The notes beneath the pieces are model-generated. The model made no database searches, was not told where the DNA came from, and saw only the letters and a program-made list of their open reading frames with translations. A DNA stretch of 64,000 nt from the NCBI RefSeq assembly GCF_002000025.1, contig NZ_MUZV01000001.1, positions 372,001 through 436,000 on the forward strand, written 5' to 3'. The stretch comes from Cognaticolwellia aestuarii (GTDB lineage: Bacteria; Pseudomonadota; Gammaproteobacteria; Enterobacterales; Alteromonadaceae). Positions 20,839 through 29,871 of this stretch are shown in pieces. The translations under genes and the position numbers were made by a program. The number at the start of each line of letters is the position of its first letter. The first letter of the stretch is position 1.

Positions 20839-21537
20839 ATGGAAACATTAACTTTTGAGCAGTTACCACAAGGCGGTTTTGCCGGTTTAATTGAACGACG
20901 TTTTGTCATCAACCAAGCAGTTTTTGGTCGCTCAAACACTATCGCTTTTGCTGGTTTAGGAAATTTTATTTACCTTGCTGATGCTAATTTTTTACCTCAT
21001 GGTGAAACCAAGATGCATAGCCACAAAGAAGTAGATGTTATTTCTGTGATGGTTTCGGGTGATATTATACACCAAGGTTCATTAGGGCATGGAGAGCGTT
21101 TAACGGCAGGATCAGTACAAGTACAGCGTGCTGGTGCAGAAGGCTTCCGCCATAATGAAATTAATCCTAATGCTCATCAAAACCATATGATTCAACTCTG
21201 GTTTTTACCTGAGCAACCAGGTCAAGCGGCCGCTTATCAGCATTATCATCCCAAACAGGGTGAATATATCAATGTTTACGGTGGTCACGAAGCGCAACAA
21301 ACAAACTTTAATAATACAATCTCAGTTTCAGTCAGCAATACCGTAGTACAACAAAGCATCAATATAGCTGGTGAGGCCATGGTTTATCTCAGTATGGGCA
21401 CGGCAGAAATCAATGGTGAAGTTATTCAAGCACGTACTCTTGTGCATGATAAACAAGGCCTTACGTTTACAGCATTAGCCGAAGGCCAAGCTATATTTAT
21501 TTACAAATCAGATCAAAAAAACGAGGCATTATCATGA
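20839..21537 (+). CDS. Pirin-family cupin protein
   Basis: A bicupin of the pirin/YhhW family, about 232 residues from ATG 20839 (the frame continues upstream, but METLTFEQ fits family starts better). The N-terminal cupin has the metal-binding pattern HGETKMHSHKEVDVISVM with a further His in HNEINPNAH. The pirin mark IQLWFLPEQPG is present. Bacterial pirins such as YhhW act as quercetinases or redox modulators in the cytoplasm. It overlaps the FMN reductase gene by 4 nt (ATGA), so the two are coupled and share a quinone or oxidative theme with the nearby genes. Confidence 0.85.
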   Translation: METLTFEQLPQGGFAGLIERRFVINQAVFGRSNTIAFAGLGNFIYLADANFLPHGETKMHSHKEVDVISVMVSGDIIHQGSLGHGERLTAGSVQVQRAGAEGFRHNEINPNAHQNHMIQLWFLPEQPGQAAAYQHYHPKQGEYINVYGGHEAQQTNFNNTISVSVSNTVVQQSINIAGEAMVYLSMGTAEINGEVIQARTLVHDKQGLTFTALAEGQAIFIYKSDQKNEALS

Positions 21538-22073
21538 AAGTAATCGCATTTGGTGCAAGCTCAAGCCGTACATCAATCAACAAAAAACTCGCAACATACA
21601 CCGCTAATTTAGCAGCAACAACAAATAGCGATATTAAGGTTGAAATACTGGATTTAAACGACTTCGAGCTGCCTATTTTTAGTCAAGATAAAGAAATAGA
21701 ACTAGGTCAACCAGAAGCAGCGAAGGCATTCTTCGATAAACTCGGTGAAAGCGATGCCATTATCATTTCATTTGCAGAACATAACGGCAGCTATACTGCT
21801 GCTTATAAAAACCTCTTTGATTGGGCTTCTCGCATTAATCAAAAAGTATTTCAAAGTAAACCTATGTTATTACTCGCAACGTCTCCAGGGCCTGGAGGTG
21901 CTGCTAGCGTATTAGCGGCGGCAGTAGGCTCTGCACCTTATTTTGCTGGTGATGTAAAGGCATCGCTATCAATACCAAGCTTCTTTGAAAATTTTGACTT
22001 AGAAAACAATACCGTAACTAACCACGACATCAGACAAAAGTTACTTGCAGCGGTCACAAATTTAACAGCTTAG
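21534..22073 (+). CDS. NADPH-dependent FMN reductase family protein
   Basis: A 179-residue flavodoxin-like fold. The phosphate-binding loop is GASSSRTSINKKLA (residues 8-21), and the second FMN contact is SFAEHNGSYTAAYKNLFDW (about 80-98), the ChrR/azoreductase signature with His in place of the more common Tyr-Asn. It should reduce quinones, azo compounds or chromate with NADPH through FMN. Its ATG overlaps the pirin stop, so it is translated from the same message. Confidence 0.88.
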   Translation: MKVIAFGASSSRTSINKKLATYTANLAATTNSDIKVEILDLNDFELPIFSQDKEIELGQPEAAKAFFDKLGESDAIIISFAEHNGSYTAAYKNLFDWASRINQKVFQSKPMLLLATSPGPGGAASVLAAAVGSAPYFAGDVKASLSIPSFFENFDLENNTVTNHDIRQKLLAAVTNLTA

Positions 22074-22111
22074 CAATGATTGTTAGGTTGCTTGGGTATA
22101 AGTAATTTTGG

Positions 22112-22133
22112 CTGGCTAATATTTATTAGTCAG
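22112..22133. terminator. Weak hairpin between convergent genes
   Basis: CTGGCTAATA/TATTAGTCAG is a 10-bp stem (one G-T pair) with only a 2-nt centre and no good T-run. Its place between convergent stop codons is the main argument. Confidence 0.35.
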
Positions 22134-22138
22134 TCACT

Positions 22139-22423
22139 TTAATCCTGCTGAAAGTAATTACCTTTAGGTGGTGCGCCAAATAAACTCATTGCTGCCTGCA
22201 TATCTTCTTGCGGGTAGTTGGTTATAGCCAGTTGATGATCTTCAATGCTGTTCCAACGTTCAATAATCATGAACTGATCTGAGTGCTCATGATGCTTTAA
22301 TAACTCACAAGCAATACAACCAGCTGCGCCAGCAATGTAAGGTACTAAAGTTTGCAAAAAATCGAAAAGTTCAGCTGACTTGCCAACAGCTGCGGTAAAT
22401 TCATTTACTCGTACTATGCTCAT
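22139..22423 (-). CDS. Antibiotic biosynthesis monooxygenase (ABM/YgiN-like)
   Basis: 94 residues from ATG 22423, chosen because AAGAGG lies 5 nt upstream; the earlier in-frame ATG would overrun that site. It is a single dimeric ferredoxin-like ABM domain: an N-terminal strand (SIVRVNEF), a helix, the Cys-containing segment AGCIACELLKHHEHSDQF, and IIERWNSIEDHQLA. E. coli YgiN of this family is a quinol monooxygenase. It is the third gene of a minus-strand unit led by an HxlR regulator, which suggests quinone or electrophile response. Confidence 0.85.
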   Translation of the reverse strand: MSIVRVNEFTAAVGKSAELFDFLQTLVPYIAGAAGCIACELLKHHEHSDQFMIIERWNSIEDHQLAITNYPQEDMQAAMSLFGAPPKGNYFQQD

Positions 22424-22476
22424 ACTAACCTCTTTAAATCTCATTATTTACTATTCATAGCATATCAATATTACCA

Positions 22477-22626
22477 TTAAGCTTGAGTAATACGTTTTGT
22501 TGAAGCAGGATATTTAACCAATAAGTCACCCTGTCGGGTTGGACGTGGCATAAAATCCCCCTGACAATTGGGGCAAACACCTTGATCCTTATCGCAACAT
22601 TGACAATTAGGATGAAAAATTAACAT
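22477..22626 (-). CDS. Tiny cysteine-rich protein, possible zinc ribbon
   Basis: A 49-residue open frame that I translated by hand. Five Cys sit in the first 21 residues: C8, C10, C11, C18 and C21 (HPNCQCCD, then CPNCQG), a plausible zinc knuckle. The rest is basic (PRPTRQGDLLVKYPASTKR). It begins 9 nt after the HxlR stop codon, with AAAGGA in the end of that gene (12 nt from the ATG), and lies 53 nt before the ABM gene on the same strand. It is probably a real member of this operon. Function unknown; a redox or metal sensor is only a guess. Confidence 0.55.
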   Translation of the reverse strand: MLIFHPNCQCCDKDQGVCPNCQGDFMPRPTRQGDLLVKYPASTKRITQA

Positions 22627-22635
22627 AAATCAGCA

Positions 22636-22980
22636 CTATCCTTTATCGTTATCTACTTCTTGTTGCAACGCTTCTAAAGCGTCAACGATGGTGAGAAACT
22701 TTCGACCAAAGTCAGTCACATGGTACTCAACTCGCGGAGGTAGCTCATTAAAACTTTGCCGCTCTAAAATACCAAACTCGATATTCTTTTTTAAACACAC
22801 ATTAAGCACTTTAGTGGTTAACCCCTCAACACTGCGCACCATTTCACCGGGTCGATTAATACCGTCAGACAGTAATTGATAAACCGTCAGTGACCACTTA
22901 CAACCATATATTGTTTCAACCATACGCGCACTATTTAAAGGTGGTGTTTTTCTTGAAATTATTTTTTCATTGTTATTCAT
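22636..22980 (-). CDS. HxlR-family transcriptional regulator
   Basis: A 114-residue winged-helix protein. Family landmarks are the GCKWSLTVYQLLSDGINRPG segment, the recognition-helix region TTKVLNVCLKKNIEFGI, and PPRVEYHVTDFGRKFL. HxlR proteins such as YodB and HypR are often thiol sensors of quinones, aldehydes or disulfide stress. Here Cys lies at GCKWS, just ahead of the DNA-binding helices, and a second lies at NVCLK. It is divergent from an SDR gene, and the 115-bp gap holds repeated GTAC motifs that are likely its operators. It heads a unit with the Cys-rich small gene and the ABM gene. Confidence 0.88.
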   Translation of the reverse strand: MNNNEKIISRKTPPLNSARMVETIYGCKWSLTVYQLLSDGINRPGEMVRSVEGLTTKVLNVCLKKNIEFGILERQSFNELPPRVEYHVTDFGRKFLTIVDALEALQQEVDNDKG

Positions 22981-22986
22981 AAAGAT

Positions 22987-23023
22987 GTACTAAAAAGTAC
23001 CTACCCCACTAATTTGTACCTAC
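22987..23023. promoter_or_regulatory. Candidate HxlR operator cluster
   Basis: GTACT-N4-AGTAC (22987-23000) is a perfect inverted repeat. GTACCTAC occurs at 22997-23004 and again at 23016-23023, 19 bases apart (close to two helical turns). All lie between the divergent HxlR and SDR start codons, where such a regulator would control both. Confidence 0.5.
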
Positions 23024-23095
23024 TTTTCAACAAGCTGATTTGCTCGCTAAGCTATCAACACTTTAGCAAGTGTAGATAACAAATTGGAGAAAAAT

Positions 23096-23863
23096 ATGAG
23101 CGTTTCAAAAAACAATTTAGCAGTAATTATCGGTGGCTCAAGTGGTATGGGTTTAGCTACAGCACAACAACTGGCCGCAAAAGGCACTGACCTGATCATC
23201 ATTGGTCGTGATACTGATAAACTCAACGCCATAAAAGCCGAGCTATCACCATTAGCACAGGTAGAAACTTTGTCGGTTGATTTATACAGCAAAACACAAG
23301 TTGACGAATTAAATCAATATATTGAGGATCTTCCTCGACACGTTACTTACTTGGTTAACGCCGCTGGCTATTTTAAACCAACCAGCTTTATGGCGCATAA
23401 CAATGCAGTTTATGACCAATATATGGAGCTAAATAGAGCAACATTTTTTATCTCGCAAGCCGTAGCTAAAAACATGATAAAACACCGTGCAGGCGCCATT
23501 GTTAATATTGGTTCTATGTGGGCTAAACAAGCCATAAAAGCAACACCATCGTCGGCTTATTCCATGGCAAAAGCCGGTTTACATGCCCTCACTCAACATA
23601 TGGCTATGGAACTCGCAGAATATAATATTCGGGTTAATGCAGTAGCACCTGCTGTCGTAAAAACACCGATATATCAGTCATTTATTGAGCCAGAAGAGAT
23701 TGATAGTGCACTAGCAGGTTTTGATGCCTTTCACCCTATTGGCAGAATTGGGCAAGCTGATGATATTGCCAACACAGTGAGCTTTTTATTAAGCGAACAA
23801 GCCGACTGGGTCACTGGGGCAATTTGGGATCATGACGGCGGTGTAATGGCCGGGAGAAACTAA
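23096..23863 (+). CDS. Short-chain dehydrogenase/reductase
   Basis: 255 residues from ATG 23096, with GGAGA upstream; a TTG further 5' falls on the binding site itself. The classical SDR pattern is complete: glycine motif GGSSGMG (residues 13-19), NAAG in LVNAAGYF, the catalytic Ser in NIGSMW, and Y-x3-K in SAYSMAKAG. The first glycine-loop residue is Gly rather than the common Thr. The C-terminal DHDGGVMAG closes the fold. Divergent pairing with the HxlR regulator suggests induction by a reactive carbonyl or quinone. The substrate is unknown. Confidence 0.9.
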   Translation: MSVSKNNLAVIIGGSSGMGLATAQQLAAKGTDLIIIGRDTDKLNAIKAELSPLAQVETLSVDLYSKTQVDELNQYIEDLPRHVTYLVNAAGYFKPTSFMAHNNAVYDQYMELNRATFFISQAVAKNMIKHRAGAIVNIGSMWAKQAIKATPSSAYSMAKAGLHALTQHMAMELAEYNIRVNAVAPAVVKTPIYQSFIEPEEIDSALAGFDAFHPIGRIGQADDIANTVSFLLSEQADWVTGAIWDHDGGVMAGRN

Positions 23864-23897
23864 ACCAATACCATTGGCTAATAAATCAGCTTATAGC

Positions 23898-23938
23898 ACA
23901 CTAAGGGGTCAGGAAAAATGGCACCTTAGTGTCTTTTT
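23898..23938 (+). terminator. Intrinsic terminator of the SDR gene
   Basis: A 9-bp stem ACACTAAGG/CCTTAGTGT around a 17-nt loop, followed by CTTTTT. Confidence 0.75.
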
Positions 23939-24034
23939 ATGACGATAAAACTGCCTGCTGATAATAGACGATTTAGGCTGGTATTACTGATTATCTCAAA
24001 TGACTTTATGGCAATGCATCGTTAAACAAAAACG

Positions 24035-24445
24035 TTATTTCAAACGGCTAGGCTCAAAGGTTGAATAACGTGGAAGCTCTGCATCTAAATCGTCCCAGTT
24101 AGCTTTGGAATCAACAAAATTATGTGATAGTGGTCGTGCTAAAATATCGCTATCGAAAATCCCTAACCTGACTCGAATTCTTGCGATATCGTCATCATTA
24201 CTACTAAAGATCGGGCTACCACAATGCTGACAAAAATGACGGGTACGACCCGGCTTAAAAGAAAAGCGACTTAAGGATTCTTGACCTGTTATGATTTCAA
24301 AGTCGGCACTATTAACAAAGCCATTAGTGGCATAAGCCGTACCTGAGTTTTTTCGACATAACGAACAATGACAATGAATAATATCGCTAATTTCACCATG
24401 TACGGCAATAACTACTTCTTTGCACAAACACTTTCCTGAATACAT
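24035..24445 (-). CDS. GFA/CENP-V family zinc protein
   Basis: 136 residues from ATG 24445; the frame is open 38 codons further but that would overlap the GNAT gene. It has the zinc Cys set of the glutathione-dependent formaldehyde-activating (GFA) fold: GKCLCKEV, then HCHCSLCRKNSG, then FCQHCGSPIF. The family name comes from Gfa, but most members have no proven glutathione-formaldehyde activity, so I do not assign the reaction. It follows the GNAT gene by 25 nt and is probably co-transcribed with it. Confidence 0.85.
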   Translation of the reverse strand: MYSGKCLCKEVVIAVHGEISDIIHCHCSLCRKNSGTAYATNGFVNSADFEIITGQESLSRFSFKPGRTRHFCQHCGSPIFSSNDDDIARIRVRLGIFDSDILARPLSHNFVDSKANWDDLDAELPRYSTFEPSRLK

Positions 24446-24470
24446 GTTAATTCCACCAACTAAAGCTTTA

Positions 24471-24896
24471 TTAAGAGTGACTGGATAATTGCTTAACCAT
24501 GTAATATTTACAGCCAGTTTTAGGATAACCCTGCTGCGTCCATTGCACTTTATAACCATGTTTTTGGTAAAATGGCATAGCTTGAAAGTTCAAAGTATCC
24601 AGTAACGCCTTATTGCAACCTCTTGCCTGCGCGGCCAATTCTATTTTTGCTAACAGCTGGCTACCAACATGTTGCCCTCGCGAGCTCTCAGCCACCCATA
24701 AGGTATTAATCATCAACCAATCACCAAATGTTCGCCCGGCAGCACCGGCAATAATCTCGCCATTTTCATCGCTCAATTTTACGGCTAATGCTTTACGCTC
24801 GCTCACTTCCCAGCGAGCCCAATTAAATTCGGCAATTTTTTCATCTAAAAATGACACTAACTGCGCATCGGGGTTTTCTAATACTTCAATATTCAC
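24471..24896 (-). CDS. GNAT-family N-acetyltransferase
   Basis: A single 141-residue GNAT domain. The acetyl-CoA pyrophosphate loop is seen in SSRGQHVGSQLLAKIE (R/Q-x2-G-x-G/A form), and the C-terminal NFQAMPFYQKHGYKVQWT is the usual motif B region. Translation starts at a GTG with AGGG upstream. The first gene of a two-gene unit with the GFA protein. The acceptor is unknown. Confidence 0.88.
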   Translation of the reverse strand: MNIEVLENPDAQLVSFLDEKIAEFNWARWEVSERKALAVKLSDENGEIIAGAAGRTFGDWLMINTLWVAESSRGQHVGSQLLAKIELAAQARGCNKALLDTLNFQAMPFYQKHGYKVQWTQQGYPKTGCKYYMVKQLSSHS

Positions 24897-25045
24897 AATT
24901 AGCCCTATAACTTACTCAGCCTAAGCTTAGTAAGCGCAGTATAACGAGTTTTGAATAAATTAAGCGAGGCGCTTAAGAACTTAAACTTTATCAGCCATAA
25001 TGAGTGACTTTTAATAAGCAAACAATAATTGAAACCAGTACAAAA

Positions 25046-25078
25046 CTCAATCCAAAAACAAGTCTGGATTGAGCCTTT
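25046..25078. terminator. Second hairpin near the amidohydrolase terminator
   Basis: CTCAATCCA/TGGATTGAG (9 bp, 10-nt loop), followed by CCTTTTT on the plus strand and TTTTG on the minus strand. It is probably a back-up terminator. Confidence 0.5.
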
Positions 25079-25107
25079 TTGTTTAAACGCCAATAGTTTA
25101 AAAATAA

Positions 25108-25131
25108 AAAGCCCGGATAAATCCGGGCTTT
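25108..25131 (-). terminator. Intrinsic terminator of the amidohydrolase gene
   Basis: An 11-bp GC-rich stem AAAGCCCGGAT/ATCCGGGCTTT with a 2-nt centre, followed on the minus strand by TTTATTTTTAA. Confidence 0.88.
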
Positions 25132-25153
25132 GTGACATCAAACTTACTAAAGC

Positions 25154-28100
25154 CTATTTTTCAAAATAGAATTTTTCACGTTTGTTATCGTAGTTACCTA
25201 CTTCATTCATGGTTTCGGCATTGTATAAACGACCATTTACCATGGTATAAACTACTTGATCGGATAAGCGAATATTTTCACTAACATCGCCGTCAATCAC
25301 TAAAATATCAGCAAGTTTACCTACTTTAAGTGAACCTAATTGGCTATCTAAACCTAAGGTGTGTGCCGAAGACATTGTTGCCGTGCGAATAGCATCTAAT
25401 GGTGACATACCACCTTGTGCCATCATCCACATTTCCCAGTGCATCGCTAAGCCTTCACGTTGTCCGTGCCCACCGGCGTTCACTACAACCCCTAGGTCGT
25501 TTAGCTCTTTAGCAACTTTCGCGACGTTAATGTGATTGTAATGATGATGTGGTGCTTTACTACGACGCATGGAGCGTGGATCTAAAAACTCACTCGGAAC
25601 ATATTTACTTAAGCGAGGATGTAACCATACATCCGTGGTGTCATACCAAAAATGTTCACCCGAAATACCACCGTAAGCTACGCCCATGGTTGGCGTGTAA
25701 GCCATTTCAGATTGTGACCATAATTGCTTGATGTCATCGTAAATTTTCGCGGTTGAAATTGAATGCTCTAATGTTGTATGGCCATCAACTAGCATAGTAA
25801 GGTTGTGTTGCAGTAGTGATCCCCCTTCTGGCACTACTAATATTTCAGCTTCACGCGCAGCTTGTATCATTTGTTGACGTTGATTACGTCGCGGTTGGTT
25901 ATAGCTTTTAACACTAAATACACCGGCTTTTTTCAAACGTTCAATATGAAATTTAGCATCATCTAAGCTATCAACATGTGAGGTATAACCCGCCGCGGTG
26001 GCGCCGTATAAAATACTCCCGGTTGAAAATAAACGTGGTCCAACAATATCACCGGCTTTTTGCAATTCGCTAGCCGCAAAAAATTCAGTGGTGTCATTCG
26101 ATGGATCATGAATAGTCGTGACACCTAGCGCTAAGCCCGCGTAATTTTTCCAGTTTTGCTGTGGAATAATTTCATTGCTACCTTGTGGGCCATGGGCATG
26201 TGCGTCAATCAAGCCAGGCATAATCGATTTACCAGTGATATCAATCACTTTAGCGTTAGATGGAATAGTCACTTGACCTTGTTGGCCCACGGCAATAATT
26301 TTATTGCCTTCAACCACAACAACACCATTTTCAATAACTTGCTCACCTTCCATAGTGATAACTTTACCACCAACAAAAGCAACTCGACCTGAAGGCTTGT
26401 CAGCTTTTTCTTTATAGCCTAAATAAGTTTTAAGTGGTGCTTGCGTTGAGCTATCACTCGCTTGCTTATCTGTTTTAGCGCTAGGCTCTTCAGTCGTAAT
26501 ATCAAATAAACCCGCGACACTTGCTTGGTATAAATCAGGGCCTAAGCTCCAGTACAGTTCATTCGACTGACCGTTCCAGTTAATACTCTCACCAGCACGC
26601 ACGGATAATTTTTTCACCGGCAAATTTTTCGATGAAGGTCCAATATCAATGACCTGACCACGTTCAACAAACGGAGTTACAAACACTTTAAAGCGCTCTG
26701 CAAACGCTAAATACTTACCATCAGGTGATACTTTATACTCAGTGGCAAACTTGCCTTGATAAAGCGCTTGCTCTTTATCAGCTGTTGATGAGTTGTCTAA
26801 GCTGATTTTCACTAACTGTGGCGTTTCACCATTACGTAAAACATAAATCCGATCATTTTTAGCACCAAAGTGCGGTAATTCACCTGACTCAGTTACCAGT
26901 TTTGGGGTACCGTTTTTAACATTAACCGTATAAATACCCGGATTTAAACCCCACGTTGGATCAGTAATATAGCCACCTGAAACCTTACGATAGACTACGC
27001 TTTTACCATCGGGTGAAAAACTAGGCTCTACATACTTACCAGGCTCGTCAGTTAATACGCGGCTTTTACCGCCACGGGCAGAAACCATACGAATTTCACC
27101 CAGCTTATTATCGTCCCACGTGCTGTAAACCACATATTTTCCGTCACGAGAAAAACTCGGATTTAATTCAAAATGTGATTTTTGTTTAGTTAAGCGCTTA
27201 GCTTTTCCTTTTGCTTTACCGTCAGCAATGGTGCGAAGATAAATATGCCCCATTGATTCATAAACAACTTTTCTACCGTCCGGTGATATTTCAACATCAC
27301 GCAGCATTTTTACATCAAAGTTATCTTGGTCGATATCTTGTTGGAAACGTAATGCAGTTTGTATTTTTTTCTCAGTTTTAACGTGAAAAGGAATAACCGT
27401 TGTTTTTTTACTTTCAAGATCAAGCTTATGAATTTGCCCACCAGACCAAAACACCATGCCTTCACTGTTTGGTAGCCAAGCCATATTCGGATAAACACCG
27501 TGAATAGCCCATGTTTCTTGCATATCACGATCTAAATTTTCAAAAATTAAGCTTTCTTTACCACTTTTTAAGTCATATAAATATAAATTAGACTGGAAAT
27601 CGTCACGGCTAATATAAGCTAAATATTTACCATCCGGTGACGGAACAGGACGTATCGCACCACCTTTACCTGAAACCACCACTTTAATTTCACCGGTAGC
27701 CAGTTCCAGGCGTTTAATTTTATAAATGCCTTTTTCAGAATCTTTACTGTAATGAAAAGTTTTACCAGGCGTTGCATCTTGCGAGAAATAAACATATTTC
27801 CCATCATGCGAAAATGCCGGTTCACCTAGATCTTTTTGCTCATTAGGTCGCTTAGTTAGCATGACACCGTTGCCGCCAGTTTTGTGGTACATCCATACTT
27901 CGCCAGCACCTAATGAACGAGAACCAGTAAAGTGTTTACGACCCACAAGATAATTACCATCTGGCGACCAGGCCGGACTATTTAATAAGCGAAAAGTTTC
28001 TGAGCTGACCGCTTTACCGGCGCTGCCATCTGCATTCATGATCCAAAGATTATCACCGCCATCTTCGTCTGAGGTGAACGCAATATGTTGACCATCAGGA

Positions 28101-28429
28101 CTAAAACGTGGCTGCATTTGCCAAGCAATGTCAGTCATTAATGCTGTAGCTTCGCCACCCTCAATAGGCAAAGTGTAAATATCACCTAATAAATCAAACA
28201 CTAAAGTTTTGCCGTCTGGGCTTATATCAACATTCATCCAAGTACCTTGGCGAACGTCAATTTTTGCTGTGGTGAACTTCCCTGGAGGGTTGTTTACCGA
28301 CCATTTTTCAGCTTGCGCTTTGTTTGTTGCTTTCGTGGCACTATCTTCTGCAAAAGCATGATGGCTTGTACCTAACACTAAGGCGATACTGAGTGCTAGC
28401 GAGGATATTCTGGATGTAAATTTAGACAT
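25154..28429 (-). CDS. Exported PD40 beta-propeller/amidohydrolase fusion protein
   Basis: 1091 residues. A signal peptide (1-27, ending AFA) precedes a propeller of TolB/PD40-type blades, visible as repeats such as ISPDGKTLVFD, FSPDGQHIAFTS, PSPDGKYLAYIS and FSRDGKYVVYST. From about 690 to the end is an imidazolonepropionase-like amidohydrolase, with metal ligands in LIDAHAHGPQG and a likely carboxylated or ligand Lys in VFSVKSYNQP; further conserved residues lie in LEHSIST and VNAGGHGQ. It is probably a periplasmic hydrolase acting on a peptide-like or cyclic amide substrate, with the propeller gating access. The same fusion is common in marine Alteromonadales. The substrate is unknown. Confidence 0.85.
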   Translation of the reverse strand: MSKFTSRISSLALSIALVLGTSHHAFAEDSATKATNKAQAEKWSVNNPPGKFTTAKIDVRQGTWMNVDISPDGKTLVFDLLGDIYTLPIEGGEATALMTDIAWQMQPRFSPDGQHIAFTSDEDGGDNLWIMNADGSAGKAVSSETFRLLNSPAWSPDGNYLVGRKHFTGSRSLGAGEVWMYHKTGGNGVMLTKRPNEQKDLGEPAFSHDGKYVYFSQDATPGKTFHYSKDSEKGIYKIKRLELATGEIKVVVSGKGGAIRPVPSPDGKYLAYISRDDFQSNLYLYDLKSGKESLIFENLDRDMQETWAIHGVYPNMAWLPNSEGMVFWSGGQIHKLDLESKKTTVIPFHVKTEKKIQTALRFQQDIDQDNFDVKMLRDVEISPDGRKVVYESMGHIYLRTIADGKAKGKAKRLTKQKSHFELNPSFSRDGKYVVYSTWDDNKLGEIRMVSARGGKSRVLTDEPGKYVEPSFSPDGKSVVYRKVSGGYITDPTWGLNPGIYTVNVKNGTPKLVTESGELPHFGAKNDRIYVLRNGETPQLVKISLDNSSTADKEQALYQGKFATEYKVSPDGKYLAFAERFKVFVTPFVERGQVIDIGPSSKNLPVKKLSVRAGESINWNGQSNELYWSLGPDLYQASVAGLFDITTEEPSAKTDKQASDSSTQAPLKTYLGYKEKADKPSGRVAFVGGKVITMEGEQVIENGVVVVEGNKIIAVGQQGQVTIPSNAKVIDITGKSIMPGLIDAHAHGPQGSNEIIPQQNWKNYAGLALGVTTIHDPSNDTTEFFAASELQKAGDIVGPRLFSTGSILYGATAAGYTSHVDSLDDAKFHIERLKKAGVFSVKSYNQPRRNQRQQMIQAAREAEILVVPEGGSLLQHNLTMLVDGHTTLEHSISTAKIYDDIKQLWSQSEMAYTPTMGVAYGGISGEHFWYDTTDVWLHPRLSKYVPSEFLDPRSMRRSKAPHHHYNHINVAKVAKELNDLGVVVNAGGHGQREGLAMHWEMWMMAQGGMSPLDAIRTATMSSAHTLGLDSQLGSLKVGKLADILVIDGDVSENIRLSDQVVYTMVNGRLYNAETMNEVGNYDNKREKFYFEK

Positions 28430-28717
28430 TATCTTTAACCTAATCAGCTATATAATAATCATTAAATTGACAATCTAAATACTTATAAGAGTCATTTCAA
28501 CGACTATAAATTATTGTTATTTTACTACTAGAACACATCAGCATTTAAAACTTAAGTGCAATGCGACAAATAGCAGTTATTGATCGTTCAGCACCAATTG
28601 TTAACAGCTTGTAAATATTAACAATTAAAGCTAAAAAAAGTGATAAATATTTAGACAATTTTTTATTTTTCAGTATGGTAGATACCAACCTAATAATAAA
28701 AACAAGGACTGATTTTT

Positions 28718-29011
28718 ATGGAAAGATTGAAAGAAGCACAAGCAAGTTTAATTGCTACCTACTCACTTTATAACGCGGCGAGTGAAAAAAAATTGCCGGC
28801 AATTGATGCTAACGATAGCGAAACCTTAAAGGCGCTATTAGAGGTTATTCAAAATCGTGAAGCGATTGCTTATGTGCAAAAAGTCAAAAAAAGCATCCCT
28901 ACTGAAGTTACCGAACTCAAGCGCTTACTCGCTGATGTCATGCTGTTGCTTGACGGTGTTGATATTAAAGCAATTAAAGCAAAGAACAAAGCCGCCAGCA
29001 ACGCTGATTAG
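28718..29011 (+). CDS. Small helical protein of unknown function
   Basis: 97 residues, not recognised. It is almost entirely predicted helix with heptad-like spacing (LKEAQASLIATYSLYNAASE, then VTELKRLLADVMLLLDGVDI) and a Lys/Ala-rich tail. A good AAGGA lies 9 nt before the ATG, and codon use is like its neighbours, so I take it as real. It is a single gene in the gap between the amidohydrolase and ubiX; the 288 bases upstream hold only promoter sequence. Confidence 0.65.
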   Translation: MERLKEAQASLIATYSLYNAASEKKLPAIDANDSETLKALLEVIQNREAIAYVQKVKKSIPTEVTELKRLLADVMLLLDGVDIKAIKAKNKAASNAD

Positions 29012-29104
29012 GTGAATTAACCTTAAGATCTATAAACCTTAGCGTGATTCACTAATCCTTGTTGCAACTGTCGCTAACTTTGTCAGTATAAGCTTGTTAG
29101 GTAA

Positions 29105-29779
29105 CTAACTTGTTTGCTTGTTAGCACTTGGAAACGCTTGATAACCCCAACGCGGCATAATGGTTTGCGGGATATTTAAATGATCAAGTAAACGCCCCAC
29201 CATAAAATCAATCAGATCATTTATCGATTTGGGTTGATGATAAAAACCCGGTGCGGCTGGCATAATGGTGACACCCATTTGTGATAACGACAGCATATTC
29301 TGTAAGTGAATAGTTGAAAATGGTGTTTCGCGCGGCACTAAAATTAACTGTCCGCGTTCTTTTATCACCACATCGGCAGCACGCTCGATCAAATTATCAC
29401 TCATGCCTTGGCTAATAGCCGCTAGCGTTCCAGTAGAACATGGACAAACCACCATCGTTTTCGGCGCAGCCGAACCAGACGCCACCGGTGAAAACCATTG
29501 CTCCTTACCAAAAACAATAATTTGCTCTGCTTTAGCGTTAAATTTTTCAGTAAAAAATTGACTTGCGGCATCCGGCGAACTCGGCAATTTCAACCCCACT
29601 TCAGTGTCAAATACCACTCGCGCAGCGCTTGAGCACAATAAATAAACTTGGTAATTAGCAGCAACTAAGCACTCTAATAAACGCAGCGCATAAGCTGAGC
29701 CCGAAGCGCCAGTAATTGCTAAGGTTATTTTTTTATCAAACTCATCGCTATTATTAATTGTTACTGATTGATTTTGCAC
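29105..29779 (-). CDS. ubiX: Flavin prenyltransferase UbiX
   Basis: 224 residues. It makes prenylated FMN, the cofactor of the UbiD decarboxylase in ubiquinone synthesis. Landmarks are the FMN loop [15 protein letters not shown], the Ser-rich [32 protein letters not shown] and [13 protein letters not shown]. An N-terminal extension of about 16 residues precedes the fold. The start is a GTG with AGGTG upstream. It lies on the same strand as mpl, 92 nt apart. mpl is also beside ubiX in many related genomes, as I recall. Confidence 0.95.
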   Translation of the reverse strand: MQNQSVTINNSDEFDKKITLAITGASGSAYALRLLECLVAANYQVYLLCSSAARVVFDTEVGLKLPSSPDAASQFFTEKFNAKAEQIIVFGKEQWFSPVASGSAAPKTMVVCPCSTGTLAAISQGMSDNLIERAADVVIKERGQLILVPRETPFSTIHLQNMLSLSQMGVTIMPAAPGFYHQPKSINDLIDFMVGRLLDHLNIPQTIMPRWGYQAFPSANKQTS

Positions 29780-29871
29780 TTATTCACCTGAGTTAATCAA
29801 AATTTACTTTTGTTACCTATATCATACGACTTGCACGATGTTATTGATCACTCAAGTCGTTTAAACAATGG

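Noticed and set aside
24905-25141. 78-residue frame on the minus strand between GNAT and the amidohydrolase
   Set aside because: It spans two terminator hairpins, lacks a binding site and its product looks random.
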